NCBI GenBank assembly: GCA_009929375.1
Contig: SAAO01000028.1
Span: 1-63,139, forward strand
Direction: 5' to 3'
Source: Bacteroidia bacterium
Lineage (GTDB): Bacteria; Bacteroidota; Bacteroidia; Bacteroidales; Paludibacteraceae
DNA length: 63,139 nucleotides
The notes beneath the pieces are model-generated. The model saw only the letters and a program-made list of their open reading frames with translations, did no database searches and had not been told where the DNA came from. The translations under genes were made by a program, and so were the position numbers. Positions 18,421 to 26,521 of the stretch are shown piece after piece (position 1 is the first letter of the stretch; every line of letters begins with the position of its first letter).

Positions 18421-19095
18421 TTACAAACCTTCGATTATTCTGTCGATAAACTCAGCACTTTTCATTTCGAAATCGTATTTTAAACTCATCATATAATCTT
18501 CAACGTAATAATATCCCGTTACATCAGAACTTTTATATTGTTTCGGGAATGTATAAGTTAAGCTATCGCCACGCGTATTCCCAAGATCATCCGTAAAGGT
18601 ATAAGAGATATTAAAACTCTCGTTCTCGCGATATATCACTTCCTCAAAACTTGGTGTATATGACAAAACCCAAAACAACACCGTGCCAATATTAGAATAT
18701 TTAAATCGGTTTGGAACTTTCCCTATATTGATTTCAAGTTTATTATTACCGATAAACTTTTCCATATTATACTCCCTGAGTTTGTCTGCCAATACTTTCC
18801 GGAATATATCCAGCATATAATCGCTACTCAGTTCGCAAGCAAATTGATAATGCCAGGCCCATAAAAACACAGCTGGAATAAAATATGATTTTTCCTTTTT
18901 CACTGTCACCAGAGAATCTGTTTTGGCAAGCGAATCAGTTTTAATGGTTACAAACGAACTGAAATCATAATCAGATTGTTTAACAATGGGCATACGGTCA
19001 CGAATAACGTCTGCCATTTTCGTAGTACTTATACAACCACTTAAAGACACAACCGCAAAAAATAAAGCAAGAATTTTCAGATTTAATGATTTCAT
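18421..19095 (-). CDS. Hypothetical lipoprotein between proB and proA
   Basis: A 224-residue protein with a lipoprotein signal (AVVSLSGC, Cys21). After it come a polar domain with FANELSSDYMLDIFRKVLADKLREYN-like helices and beta strands including FNISYTFTDDLGNTRGDSLTYTF. I do not recognise a family. It sits 28 bases upstream of proA and 77 bases downstream of proB on the same strand. Nothing links it to proline synthesis; it may be an inserted gene that uses the operon transcript. Confidence 0.7.
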   Translation of the reverse strand: MKSLNLKILALFFAVVSLSGCISTTKMADVIRDRMPIVKQSDYDFSSFVTIKTDSLAKTDSLVTVKKEKSYFIPAVFLWAWHYQFACELSSDYMLDIFRKVLADKLREYNMEKFIGNNKLEINIGKVPNRFKYSNIGTVLFWVLSYTPSFEEVIYRENESFNISYTFTDDLGNTRGDSLTYTFPKQYKSSDVTGYYYVEDYMMSLKYDFEMKSAEFIDRIIEGL

Positions 19096-19171
19096 TTATC
19101 TACAGAATTTAAGCAGGACACAGAATTTCAGATAAAACTTATCAATAGCTTTACATGCGGGGTCCAATCAA

Positions 19172-20254
19172 TTATTCAAGATAAAGATAATCGCAATGAA
19201 TTAATGGTTTCTGATTTTTACGACCAAGCAACTCACGGGCTTTCTGACTATCGTACTGCACTTTGCCCACGCCAAGCGATTGTCCATCCTCTCCAATAAT
19301 TTTCACAATATCATCTTTTTCGAATTCTCCTTCGATACGTACAGCACCCACAGGTAACAGACTCACAGCCTTTTCACCACAAAGCGCTTTGGCTGCATTT
19401 TCGTTTACGTGAATTTCGCCTTTTGCAAAACCGTGACTGTGCGCGATCCACTTCTTCACACTCGAAACCCCTTCGCGTGATGCAACAAAATGTGTGCAAA
19501 TTATTTCATCTTTCTTGTCGAGCAAACCTAAAAGAATATTATCTTTTTTACCATTGGCTATATAAACTTCAATTCCTTCGTCTGCAATTTTTCGGGCAAT
19601 AGTGGTTTTGGTTGCCATTCCACCACGTCCGAACGACGACTTTGAACTCTGAATAAAATCGGACACATCCTGACCTTTATGAATTTCGCGGATAACTTTT
19701 GTGGTTGGATCGGCAGGTGAACCGTTGTAAATACCATCAATATTACTCAGAATAATCAATGCTTCCATGTCCATCATCGAAGCAATAAGCCCTGAAAGTT
19801 CGTCGTTATCGGTAAACATAAGTTCCGACACCGATACTGTGTCGTTTTCGTTTACCACCGGAATCACATGATTATCAAGCATTACCTGCATACAATTCCG
19901 CTGATTCAGGTAGTGACGCCGGCTTGAGAAGTTTTCCTTCATGGTGAGCACCTGTCCCACCGTAATGCCATGATCGCGGAACAAATCCCAATAATGATTA
20001 ATCAGTTTTGCTTGTCCCACAGCAGAAAACAATTGCCGCTGATCTACCACATCCATTTTTTTTGTAATGCCCAAAAGACTTCGTCCCGAAGCAACAGCTC
20101 CTGAGGAAATCAGCACTATTTCAACTCCCTTTTTGTGAAGGGCAGCGATTTGATCGACCAAAGCCGACATACGTGTGATATCGAGTGTTCCATCGGCACG
20201 GGTCAGCACATTGCTGCCGATTTTCACAGCAATTCTTTTAAATCGTAAAGACAT
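19172..20254 (-). CDS. proB: Glutamate 5-kinase ProB
   Basis: ProB phosphorylates glutamate at the gamma-carboxyl, the first and usually feedback-regulated step of proline synthesis. The 360 residues contain the amino acid kinase fold (KIGSNVLTRADG, LISSGAVASGRSLLG, VPVVNENDTVSV, FGRGGMATK) followed by a C-terminal PUA domain (about residues 275-355, ending in LIHCDYLYLE). It heads the proB-lipoprotein-proA unit. Proline inhibition is expected from the family, not from anything seen here. Confidence 0.96.
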   Translation of the reverse strand: MSLRFKRIAVKIGSNVLTRADGTLDITRMSALVDQIAALHKKGVEIVLISSGAVASGRSLLGITKKMDVVDQRQLFSAVGQAKLINHYWDLFRDHGITVGQVLTMKENFSSRRHYLNQRNCMQVMLDNHVIPVVNENDTVSVSELMFTDNDELSGLIASMMDMEALIILSNIDGIYNGSPADPTTKVIREIHKGQDVSDFIQSSKSSFGRGGMATKTTIARKIADEGIEVYIANGKKDNILLGLLDKKDEIICTHFVASREGVSSVKKWIAHSHGFAKGEIHVNENAAKALCGEKAVSLLPVGAVRIEGEFEKDDIVKIIGEDGQSLGVGKVQYDSQKARELLGRKNQKPLIHCDYLYLE

Positions 20255-20320
20255 TGAACTAATATTTTTTATGATCAGTAATCAGGAGGAGAAAGAGTAA
20301 TGCAAAATACATGTCGAAAG

Positions 20321-21292
20321 TTACTGAAACAAAACATGCATCAGCGTATTTCCAACCGCATTTAGTGTAGCTTTATCAATATTCTCCATAGTATCGTGGG
20401 TGGTATGCCAATACTGTCCGAAACCTTTGGCTGCAAATTTATCGTACTGAATAATATCAATACTCGGAATACCGGCGATACGATTTACATATAAATGGTC
20501 GTCGGTGATAGCCCCCATTTTTTCATTCAAAAAATACTGACCATATCCAAGGTTTTGTGCAATGTCCCATACTTTATTTACAACATGAGCAGCATAATAC
20601 ATCGAAATTTCTTCCTTATAAAAAGTAGCACCGGGTGCACCAACCATATCCAGCAAAATACCGTAATCGGCTTTATAACCATTTTTGTGTTGATTTTTTG
20701 ACCAATACTGCGATCCCAGGCACCAGGAATCTTCACTATTACCACTGAAAGTTTCGGGAGCACCGTAATCCTCTGCATCGAAGAAGATAATATCCACACC
20801 CACCTCAGGAGCATTTTGTCCCAGTTGGCGTGCAATTTCGAGCAACACACCTACTCCGCTTGCACCATCATTAGCTCCCAGAACAGGCGTATTATGATTG
20901 GCAGGATCCGGATCGTGATCGCTCCATGGTCTTGTGTCCCAATGAGCAAAAAGTAAAACACGTTTTTGCTTTTCCGGCTGAAAACTACCAATTATGTTTA
21001 CCGCTTTAAGCACAGTTCCGTTGAAAGCTTTCAAATCGGCTTTCTGTTCGGTAACCTCAGCACCAAACGATTTGAGCTTAGCCGACAAATAGGCTGCACA
21101 CTGCGCATGCGCATCGGTATTCGGCACGCGCGGACCAAAGTCAACCTGCGATTGAATAAACTGATAAGCCGAGTCGGCTACAAATACAGGTACTTTTATT
21201 TGTTCTGCAACTTTCTGATTGCTTGATTGAGAAGTTTGCTTACATCCTGAAAATATGAATATAAACAGGATAAAAATGTATATTTTCCTCAT
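20321..21292 (-). CDS. M28-type glutaminyl cyclase / aminopeptidase lipoprotein
   Basis: A 323-residue zinc metalloprotein with a lipoprotein signal (FIFSGCKQ). The M28 metal motifs are visible: AHWDTRPWSDHD, NDGASGVGVLLEIAR, FFDAEDYG and a late WHTTHDTMENID His. The exact set (DE pair, DDHLYVN, WHTTHDT) is that of animal-type glutaminyl-peptide cyclotransferases, the form found in Porphyromonas, which turn N-terminal Gln into pyroglutamate. Secreted proteins in this window have Gln after the predicted signal cleavage, which fits a role in capping them. It has its own promoter at 21311-21318. Aminopeptidase activity is the alternative. Confidence 0.87.
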   Translation of the reverse strand: MRKIYIFILFIFIFSGCKQTSQSSNQKVAEQIKVPVFVADSAYQFIQSQVDFGPRVPNTDAHAQCAAYLSAKLKSFGAEVTEQKADLKAFNGTVLKAVNIIGSFQPEKQKRVLLFAHWDTRPWSDHDPDPANHNTPVLGANDGASGVGVLLEIARQLGQNAPEVGVDIIFFDAEDYGAPETFSGNSEDSWCLGSQYWSKNQHKNGYKADYGILLDMVGAPGATFYKEEISMYYAAHVVNKVWDIAQNLGYGQYFLNEKMGAITDDHLYVNRIAGIPSIDIIQYDKFAAKGFGQYWHTTHDTMENIDKATLNAVGNTLMHVLFQ

Positions 21293-21310
21293 AATTAGTC
21301 AAATGAAGCA

Positions 21311-21318
21311 CAAAGATA
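21311..21318 (-). promoter_or_regulatory. Promoter -7 element of the glutaminyl cyclase gene
   Basis: On the minus strand this reads TATCTTTG, followed by TG, 19 bases before the start codon, giving a short leader. Confidence 0.65.
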
Positions 21319-21669
21319 TGAATAATAAACGAAATGAAAAGATAATGAAAGCCCCTCAACTGTATTTTTTTACAATAAAAGACATAGCGTAGCAATGAGC
21401 TGAAATAATATTCGTTAAGATTTTATATCTGCTTTTTTTCAAAAAAAAATCTGTTACATTTGTAAACACAAATGAGATTGTATGAAAAAATTTGTATTGT
21501 AAGAAGCCCCAAACAACAAAAAAGATGAAATTTAATATTTTTTTTGAGTCGGTACACAATAATTCATATCACATTTAAAATGTGACACTTACATACTAAT
21601 CTATCAGACCAAAACAACAATAAAAAGTCAAAAAACAGCAAAAACAGGTTGTAAAACATATTTTTGAAC
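21319..21669. other. Gene-free AT-rich stretch upstream of a candidate small RNA
   Basis: No protein-like frame was found. TACATTTG at 21455-21462 on the plus strand could be a -7 element; it precedes a 6-codon and a 17-codon ORF that lack any support. A minus-strand frame of 67 codons is AT-rich, hydrophobic by composition, and not convincing. Confidence 0.4.
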
Positions 21670-21700
21670 TTGTAGCAATCGAATTTTAGCTGTTTCTTTG
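21670..21700 (+). promoter_or_regulatory. Promoter of the candidate small RNA
   Basis: TTG at 21670-21672, a 20-base spacer, then TTTCTTTG at 21693-21700. One mismatch to TAnnTTTG. Confidence 0.5.
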
Positions 21701-21705
21701 CAACC

Positions 21706-21792
21706 GTTAACTAAACAACACAATCTTTTTTATACCTTAAAAAACTAATACCTATTGAAACGCGGGACTTTGTGAAAAGTCCCGCGTTTTTT
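21706..21792 (+). ncRNA. Candidate small RNA of about 87 nt
   Basis: A promoter-like pair lies just upstream, and the end is a strong intrinsic terminator: AAACGCGGGACTT (21758-21770) pairs with AAGTCCCGCGTTT (21777-21789), followed by a T-run to 21792. No ATG occurs between the expected start and the hairpin, and etfB has its own promoter further on, so this is not simply its leader. The 5' half is unstructured and A/U/C-rich, as in base-pairing regulators. The transcript itself is inferred. Confidence 0.5.
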
Positions 21793-21849
21793 GTATCCAT
21801 TTCAATAAATTAAATATGCACAAATTTCTCAGAATGTGCATAAAGCCTG

Positions 21850-21879
21850 TTGTCGGTTCAACAAAAACTGCTAAATTTG
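21850..21879 (+). promoter_or_regulatory. Full Bacteroidota-type promoter for etfB
   Basis: TTG at 21850-21852, a 19-base spacer, and TAAATTTG at 21872-21879. The leader to etfB is about 135 bases, with no clear hairpin seen. Confidence 0.75.
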
Positions 21880-22018
21880 CGCATTAATTTTTCATTAAGC
21901 TTTAAGCACCCTATCTGAAGTTTTTTGGACTTAACTTCCCATTAAACCTGTAAAATACGGTATTAAAACGAAGAATGAAAAAATCACCTGACGACTAATA
22001 ACCCAAAATAATACAAAC

Positions 22019-22891
22019 ATGAGTTTTAATATTGTAGTACTTGCCAAGCAGGTGCCCGATACGCGCAATGTGGGTAAAGATGCCATGAAGGCTGATGGAA
22101 CGGTGAACCGTGCCGCGCTTCCTGCTATTTATAACCCCGAAGACCTCAATGCGCTGGAACAGGCACTACGCTTAAAATCGAAAATTGAAGGTGCCACCGT
22201 ACATGTGCTGACTATGGGACCTGCCCGCGCAGCCGAAATTATCCGCGAAAGTATGTATCGTGGTGCTGACGGCGGTTATCTCCTGAGTGGACGTGAATTT
22301 GCCGGTTCGGATACACTCGCTACTTCCTATGCACTTTCGTGTGCTATCCGTAAAATCGGGAAAGTGGACATTATCGTTTGTGGTCGTCAGGCTATCGACG
22401 GTGACACCGCTCAGGTTGGACCACAGGTTGCCGAAAAACTGGGAATGCCACAGATCACTTACGCCGAAGAAATTCTGGATTGTACCGCAAACAGCATCAC
22501 TGTAAAACGTCGCCTCGAACGCGGAGTGGAAGTAGTAAAAGGATCACTTCCAATGCTGGTTACTGTGAATGGTTCGGCAGCAGCCTGTCGTCCACGTCAC
22601 GCCAAACTCACCCTGAAATACAAACATGCCGCCACTCCTACCGAAAGACAGGATTCAGGCTCCGATTACACCGATCTTTACAGCACACATCCTTATCTCA
22701 ACATCAACGAATGGGGTGTGAGCGATATTGAGCATGATATAAAATGGCTCGGACTGAGCGGTTCACCCACCAAGGTAAAACAAATCGAAAATGTGGTTTT
22801 CACAGCCAAGGAAAGTAAAAAACTTACCGCAGCCGACAACGAAATCGAAGATTTGATGAAAGAACTGATTGCCAATCATACAATAGGATAA
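22019..22891 (+). CDS. etfB: Electron transfer flavoprotein beta subunit EtfB
   Basis: EtfB forms with EtfA an FAD/AMP- or double-FAD-containing electron carrier for acyl-CoA dehydrogenases. The 290 residues contain VVLAKQVPDT at the N-terminus, CGRQAIDGDTAQVGPQVAEKLG, and the family signature around VKRRLERGVEVV. At 290 residues it is longer than mitochondrial-type EtfB (about 255). etfA follows after 78 bases of repeat words, then the acyl-CoA dehydrogenase. Whether this ETF bifurcates electrons cannot be decided from the motifs. Confidence 0.95.
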   Translation: MSFNIVVLAKQVPDTRNVGKDAMKADGTVNRAALPAIYNPEDLNALEQALRLKSKIEGATVHVLTMGPARAAEIIRESMYRGADGGYLLSGREFAGSDTLATSYALSCAIRKIGKVDIIVCGRQAIDGDTAQVGPQVAEKLGMPQITYAEEILDCTANSITVKRRLERGVEVVKGSLPMLVTVNGSAAACRPRHAKLTLKYKHAATPTERQDSGSDYTDLYSTHPYLNINEWGVSDIEHDIKWLGLSGSPTKVKQIENVVFTAKESKKLTAADNEIEDLMKELIANHTIG

Positions 22892-22966
22892 TATGCCAAT
22901 TTGCCAATAAGATAATTTACAATCAGCTCATCAGCACATTAGCATATTGGCACATTAAAACACAAA
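22892..22966. repeat. GCCAATTTGCCAAT/ATATTGGCACATT words between etfB and etfA
   Basis: ATGCCAATTTGCCAATAAG on the left and AGCATATTGGCACATTAAAA on the right are partly complementary and match the words in the spacer between the two tRNA genes at 10852-10946. Confidence 0.75.
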
Positions 22967-22969
22967 TTC

Positions 22970-23989
22970 ATGAACAACATAATAGTATATCTCGAAATAG
23001 AAGACGGCATCGTAGGCGATGTAAGTCTCGAGCTGCTCACCAAAGGTCGCACTTTGGCCGATCAGCTGAAATGCAAACTCGAAGCTGTAGCTGCGGGTCA
23101 TAAACTCGACGGTATCGGAGCTCAGGTTTTTCCTTACGGCGTTGACACCCTTTATGTGGCCGACGATGCACGACTCGCTCCTTACACCACACTTCCACAC
23201 ACTTCCTTACTTGTAAATCTTTTTAAAGAAGAAAAACCGCAAATTGCACTAATGGGAGCCACTTCCATTGGTCGCGACCTTGGACCACGTGTTTCTTCAG
23301 CATTGTTCAGCGGACTTACAGCCGACTGTACTTCACTTGAAGTCGGTACTTACGAAGACAAAAAAGCAGGTAAAGTGTACGACAATCTGCTTTATCAGAT
23401 TCGTCCGGCCTTTGGTGGAAACATTGTGGCAACCATTGTAAACCCTGATTGTCGTCCGCAAATGGCTACAGTACGCGAAGGCGTAATGAAAAAAGAAATT
23501 CGCGATGCCAAATATGCCGGCAAAACAAAAAAACTCGAAGTTTCGAAATACGTGCCTGATACCGACTTTGTAATCGAAGTAATTGAAAGACATATGGAGA
23601 AATCGAAAGTAAATCTGAAAGGCTCACCCATTGTAATTGCCGGAGGCTACGGAATGGGCAGCGCCGAAAACTTCAAAATGCTTTACGATCTTGCCGCAGT
23701 GCTTGGTGGCGAAGTAGGCGCTTCGCGTGCCGCTGTTGACTCAGGCATGTGCGAACACGAACGTCAGATTGGACAAACCGGAACCACAGTGCGTCCGAAA
23801 CTGTATATTGCCTGCGGAATTTCAGGACAAATACAGCACATTGCAGGTATGCAGGAAAGTGCCATGATTATCGCCATCAACAGCGATCCGCACGCTCCGA
23901 TCAACGCCATTGCCGATTATGTAATTACCGGCACAGTGGAAGAAGTGATTCCGAAAATGATTCAATACTATAAAAAGAACAGTAAGTAA
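22970..23989 (+). CDS. etfA: Electron transfer flavoprotein alpha subunit EtfA
   Basis: Partner of EtfB. The 339 residues show the EtfA N-terminal domain (ATSIGRDLGPRVSSAL, RPAFGGNIVATIV) and the FAD-binding C-terminal domain with GASRAAVDSG, QIGQTGTTVRPKLYIACGIS, IQHIAGMQES and INSDPHAPI. The gene lies in the run etfB-etfA-acyl-CoA dehydrogenase and probably shares their transcript. All FAD-domain landmarks are intact. Confidence 0.96.
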   Translation: MNNIIVYLEIEDGIVGDVSLELLTKGRTLADQLKCKLEAVAAGHKLDGIGAQVFPYGVDTLYVADDARLAPYTTLPHTSLLVNLFKEEKPQIALMGATSIGRDLGPRVSSALFSGLTADCTSLEVGTYEDKKAGKVYDNLLYQIRPAFGGNIVATIVNPDCRPQMATVREGVMKKEIRDAKYAGKTKKLEVSKYVPDTDFVIEVIERHMEKSKVNLKGSPIVIAGGYGMGSAENFKMLYDLAAVLGGEVGASRAAVDSGMCEHERQIGQTGTTVRPKLYIACGISGQIQHIAGMQESAMIIAINSDPHAPINAIADYVITGTVEEVIPKMIQYYKKNSK

Positions 23990-24063
23990 TTGACAGTTAA
24001 CAATTGATCATCATATCATTTGGATAATTGTAAATTATAACTGATTAAATCGTAAATGACTTT
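23990..24063. repeat. TAAATTGTAAATGAC-type words between etfA and the dehydrogenase gene
   Basis: The gap contains TTGACAGTTAACAATTGATC, then ATAATTGTAAATTATAACTG and TTAAATCGTAAATGACTTT. These are variants of the words seen at 3403-3421, 8468-8500, 39888-39920 and 49796-49835. Confidence 0.6.
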
Positions 24064-25776
24064 ATGAACTACTACAGCAACAATCCGGCATTAAAGTTCC
24101 AGTTGACGCATCCGTTGATGCAGAAAATTGTGACGCTCAAAGAGCAGAACTTTGCCGAAAAAGATAAATTTGATTATGCAGCGCGCGATTTCGAAGATGC
24201 TATCGACAACTACGAACGTGTGCTTGAAATCATCGGCGAAATTTGTGCAGACATTATTGCACCTAACGCTGAAAGTGTGGATCACGAAGGACCACGTGTA
24301 GAAAACAACCGCGTAATTTATGCCCGGGGTACACAGGAAAACCACGAAGCACTGGCACAGGCCGGACTTTACGGAATGACCTTACCACGTCAGTACGGCG
24401 GACTTAACTTTTCGATCATACCTTACATCATGGGTGGCGAAATGGTTTCACGTGCCGATGCTGGTTTTGCAAACATTTGGGGTTTGCAGGATTGTGCCGA
24501 AACAATTGCAGAATTTGCCGACGAAGATATTAAGGCTGAATTTCTGCCACGCGTTTGCGAAGGAGAAACCTGTTCGATGGACCTTACCGAGCCCGATGCC
24601 GGTTCCGACCTTCAGGCTGTGCAGCTAAAAGCGACTTACAACGAAGCCGATGGTGTTTGGTATCTGAATGGTGTAAAACGTTTTATTACCAATGGTGACG
24701 CACAGATTAAACTTGTGCTTGCCCGTTCAGAAGACGGTACCAACGACGGTCGTGGACTTTCGTACTTTGTGGCCGATAACAAACATGATCACACCATTAA
24801 AGTGCGCCGTATTGAAAACAAACTTGGCATCAAAGGCTCTCCAACCTGCGAACTTGTTTTCACCAATACACCTGCTAAACTGGTTGGTGCACGTCGCATG
24901 GGACTTATTAAATATGTAATGTCACTGATGAACGGCGCACGACTTGGAGTAGGTGGTCAATCGGTGGGCGTTTCACAAGCTGCATACGACGAAGCTGTGG
25001 CTTATGCCCGTGAACGTCAGCAGTTCGGCAAACCTATTATTGAATTTGCAGCCGTTTCGGAAATGATTTCAATGATGAAAGCCAAACTCGATGCCAGCCG
25101 TGCACTTTTGTACGAAACCTCACGCTTTGTGGATGTGTACAAAGCCTACGAAGGCATCGAAGCTACAAGAAAACTGACTCCTGAAGAAAAAGCCGACTAC
25201 AAGGAATATCAGAAGTTGGCGGACGCATTTACGCCTATTCTGAAAATGTTCTCGAGCGAATATGCCAATCAGAATGCTTACGATTCCATTCAGGTTCACG
25301 GTGGTTCAGGATTTATGAAAGATTATGCCTGCGAACGTATTTACCGCGACGCACGTATTCTGACCATATACGAGGGAACTTCACAGTTGCAGACTGTGGC
25401 AGCTATCCGCCACGTCACCACAGGAACATATCTGAAACAAATCCGTCATTACGAATCGCTGCCTATCAATCCGGAATTCGATTCGATACGCAAACGACTG
25501 ATTACCATGACCAATCTGCTAGAACATTCGGTTGAACGTGTGAACGAAGCAAAAAGTCAGGAATATATCGACTTCCATGCACGCAGACTTGTGGAAATGG
25601 CCGGACACATTATAATGAGCTATCTGCTGATTATTGATGCAACCCGCGACAAAGAAGACCTGTTCCGCAAATCAGCTTTTATTTACAATAAATTTGCCGA
25701 AGTGGAAGTGCGCAAACACGCCACATTCATCAAAACTTTCGATGTGGAAGGGGTCGATTTGTACAAAGTAAAATAA
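24064..25776 (+). CDS. Acyl-CoA dehydrogenase, long (570-residue) form
   Basis: FAD enzyme that oxidises an acyl-CoA to the enoyl-CoA and passes electrons to ETF, encoded just upstream. N-terminal, middle and C-terminal acyl-CoA dehydrogenase domains are recognisable: YGMTLPRQYGGL, MDLTEPDAGSDLQAV, NGVKRFITNGDAQ, GARLGVGGQSVGVSQAAYDE, RQQFGKPI and QVHGGSGFMKDYACERIYRD, with EGTS nearby. About 140 extra C-terminal residues extend it beyond the usual 380, as in the longer FadE/DmdC-like group. The substrate is not evident; short-chain or branched acyl-CoA are options. Confidence 0.92.
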   Translation: MNYYSNNPALKFQLTHPLMQKIVTLKEQNFAEKDKFDYAARDFEDAIDNYERVLEIIGEICADIIAPNAESVDHEGPRVENNRVIYARGTQENHEALAQAGLYGMTLPRQYGGLNFSIIPYIMGGEMVSRADAGFANIWGLQDCAETIAEFADEDIKAEFLPRVCEGETCSMDLTEPDAGSDLQAVQLKATYNEADGVWYLNGVKRFITNGDAQIKLVLARSEDGTNDGRGLSYFVADNKHDHTIKVRRIENKLGIKGSPTCELVFTNTPAKLVGARRMGLIKYVMSLMNGARLGVGGQSVGVSQAAYDEAVAYARERQQFGKPIIEFAAVSEMISMMKAKLDASRALLYETSRFVDVYKAYEGIEATRKLTPEEKADYKEYQKLADAFTPILKMFSSEYANQNAYDSIQVHGGSGFMKDYACERIYRDARILTIYEGTSQLQTVAAIRHVTTGTYLKQIRHYESLPINPEFDSIRKRLITMTNLLEHSVERVNEAKSQEYIDFHARRLVEMAGHIIMSYLLIIDATRDKEDLFRKSAFIYNKFAEVEVRKHATFIKTFDVEGVDLYKVK

Positions 25777-25808
25777 ATCATCACAAATAAAGAATTTACT
25801 TTTACAGT

Positions 25809-26024
25809 CACTACTGACCGACTAAGCACATGAGATCCTTCGCTACGCTCTGAATGACAACACTTTGTATTGATTATGGTTTGGAGGAGGTAGGTTGGCG
25901 GCTTCGCCGCCAACCTACCTCCTCCAAAAAACCTAACTTATTGATTGCCTGTCATTCCGAACGTAGTGAGGAATCTAATAAGCTAAAAAAACTAATTCAA
26001 ACTATTTTTTATTGGTCAGTAGTG
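25809..26024. mobile_element. Nested palindromic element (MITE-like) after the acyl-CoA dehydrogenase gene
   Basis: Three nested inverted repeats share one centre. The outer arms CACTACTGACC (25809-25819) and GGTCAGTAGTG (26014-26024) are perfect. The middle arms, 25833-25859 and 25950-25976, match in 22 of 27 positions and contain TGTCATTC and GTAGTGAGGAATCT. The core is a perfect 20-base hairpin, 25883-25902 with 25906-25925, extended by TTT/AAA. No gene lies inside. The architecture suggests a non-autonomous element, and the middle words resemble a repeat widespread in Bacteroidota. Confidence 0.7.
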
Positions 26025-26040
26025 TTTTGCAATAATAAAT

Positions 26041-26066
26041 CTGACAGGTATTTTTAAACCTGTCAG
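26041..26066. repeat. Small perfect hairpin
   Basis: CTGACAGGT (26041-26049) pairs with ACCTGTCAG (26058-26066) around an 8-base AT loop, just before the terminator. Its role is unknown. Confidence 0.6.
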
Positions 26067-26070
26067 GTAG

Positions 26071-26111
26071 AAAAAAAAGTTCCGGCTGAAATCTCAGCCG
26101 GAACTTTTTTT
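26071..26111. terminator. Bidirectional terminator
   Basis: AGTTCCGGCTGA (26078-26089) pairs with TCAGCCGGAACT (26094-26105), with A-run and T-run on the two sides. It can end transcripts from the dehydrogenase gene (plus) and from the lone LytTR gene (minus), whose stop is 17 bases away. Confidence 0.9.
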
Positions 26112-26127
26112 AAGTAACATCTTGCAT

Positions 26128-26469
26128 TTAGCAAAACTCATTCAACGCATTTAGCAAAAGCATTTTACGATCATTGTCAATTGGGAATCTGTAACTATTA
26201 TTGACAGAGACATATCCACTGATTTGATTGGACACTTTATCGAGATATCTCAAGTTGATAAGCAAGTCATCGTTAATCCGAAAGAATGTGCTAAACTTTC
26301 GTTCAAGTTCTTTCATCTCAAGTGAAATGTCGGTTTCGTCGCCATTCCGCAGAATTGCGCAACAGGAATTTGCTTTTGCAATAAAGAAGAGAATGGATTC
26401 CGGATCGACAAACAGCCAACCAGCTCTGGTTCGTATTTTGACCTTTCGGCGTGTTGTTATATTATTCAT
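26128..26469 (-). CDS. Stand-alone LytTR DNA-binding domain protein
   Basis: A 113-residue protein that is nothing but a LytTR-like domain: RTRAGWLFVDPESILFFIA, ELERKFSTFFRINDDLLIN, LRYLDKVSNQISGYVSVNN and a final PIDNDRKMLLLNAL. No receiver domain precedes it. The ATG at 26469 is chosen; a GTG at 26517 in frame would add 16 residues of low similarity. It lies 53 bases downstream of the T9SS surface protein on the same strand, with the LytTR kinase-regulator pair upstream of that. It may regulate the surface protein, but this is inference. Confidence 0.8.
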   Translation of the reverse strand: MNNITTRRKVKIRTRAGWLFVDPESILFFIAKANSCCAILRNGDETDISLEMKELERKFSTFFRINDDLLINLRYLDKVSNQISGYVSVNNSYRFPIDNDRKMLLLNALNEFC

Positions 26470-26521
26470 ATTTCCAAAGTTTAAATTTAAACTTATTGAA
26501 AAACAAACACAAGTCACATCG

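Noticed and set aside
21356-21559. Minus-strand frame of 67 codons upstream of the candidate small RNA
   Set aside because: Very AT-rich with Phe/Ile/Lys bias from composition and no start context; not supported.
21455-21600. Short plus-strand ORFs of 6 and 17 codons behind TACATTTG
   Set aside because: No ribosome-binding support and no conserved features; likely chance in AT-rich DNA.
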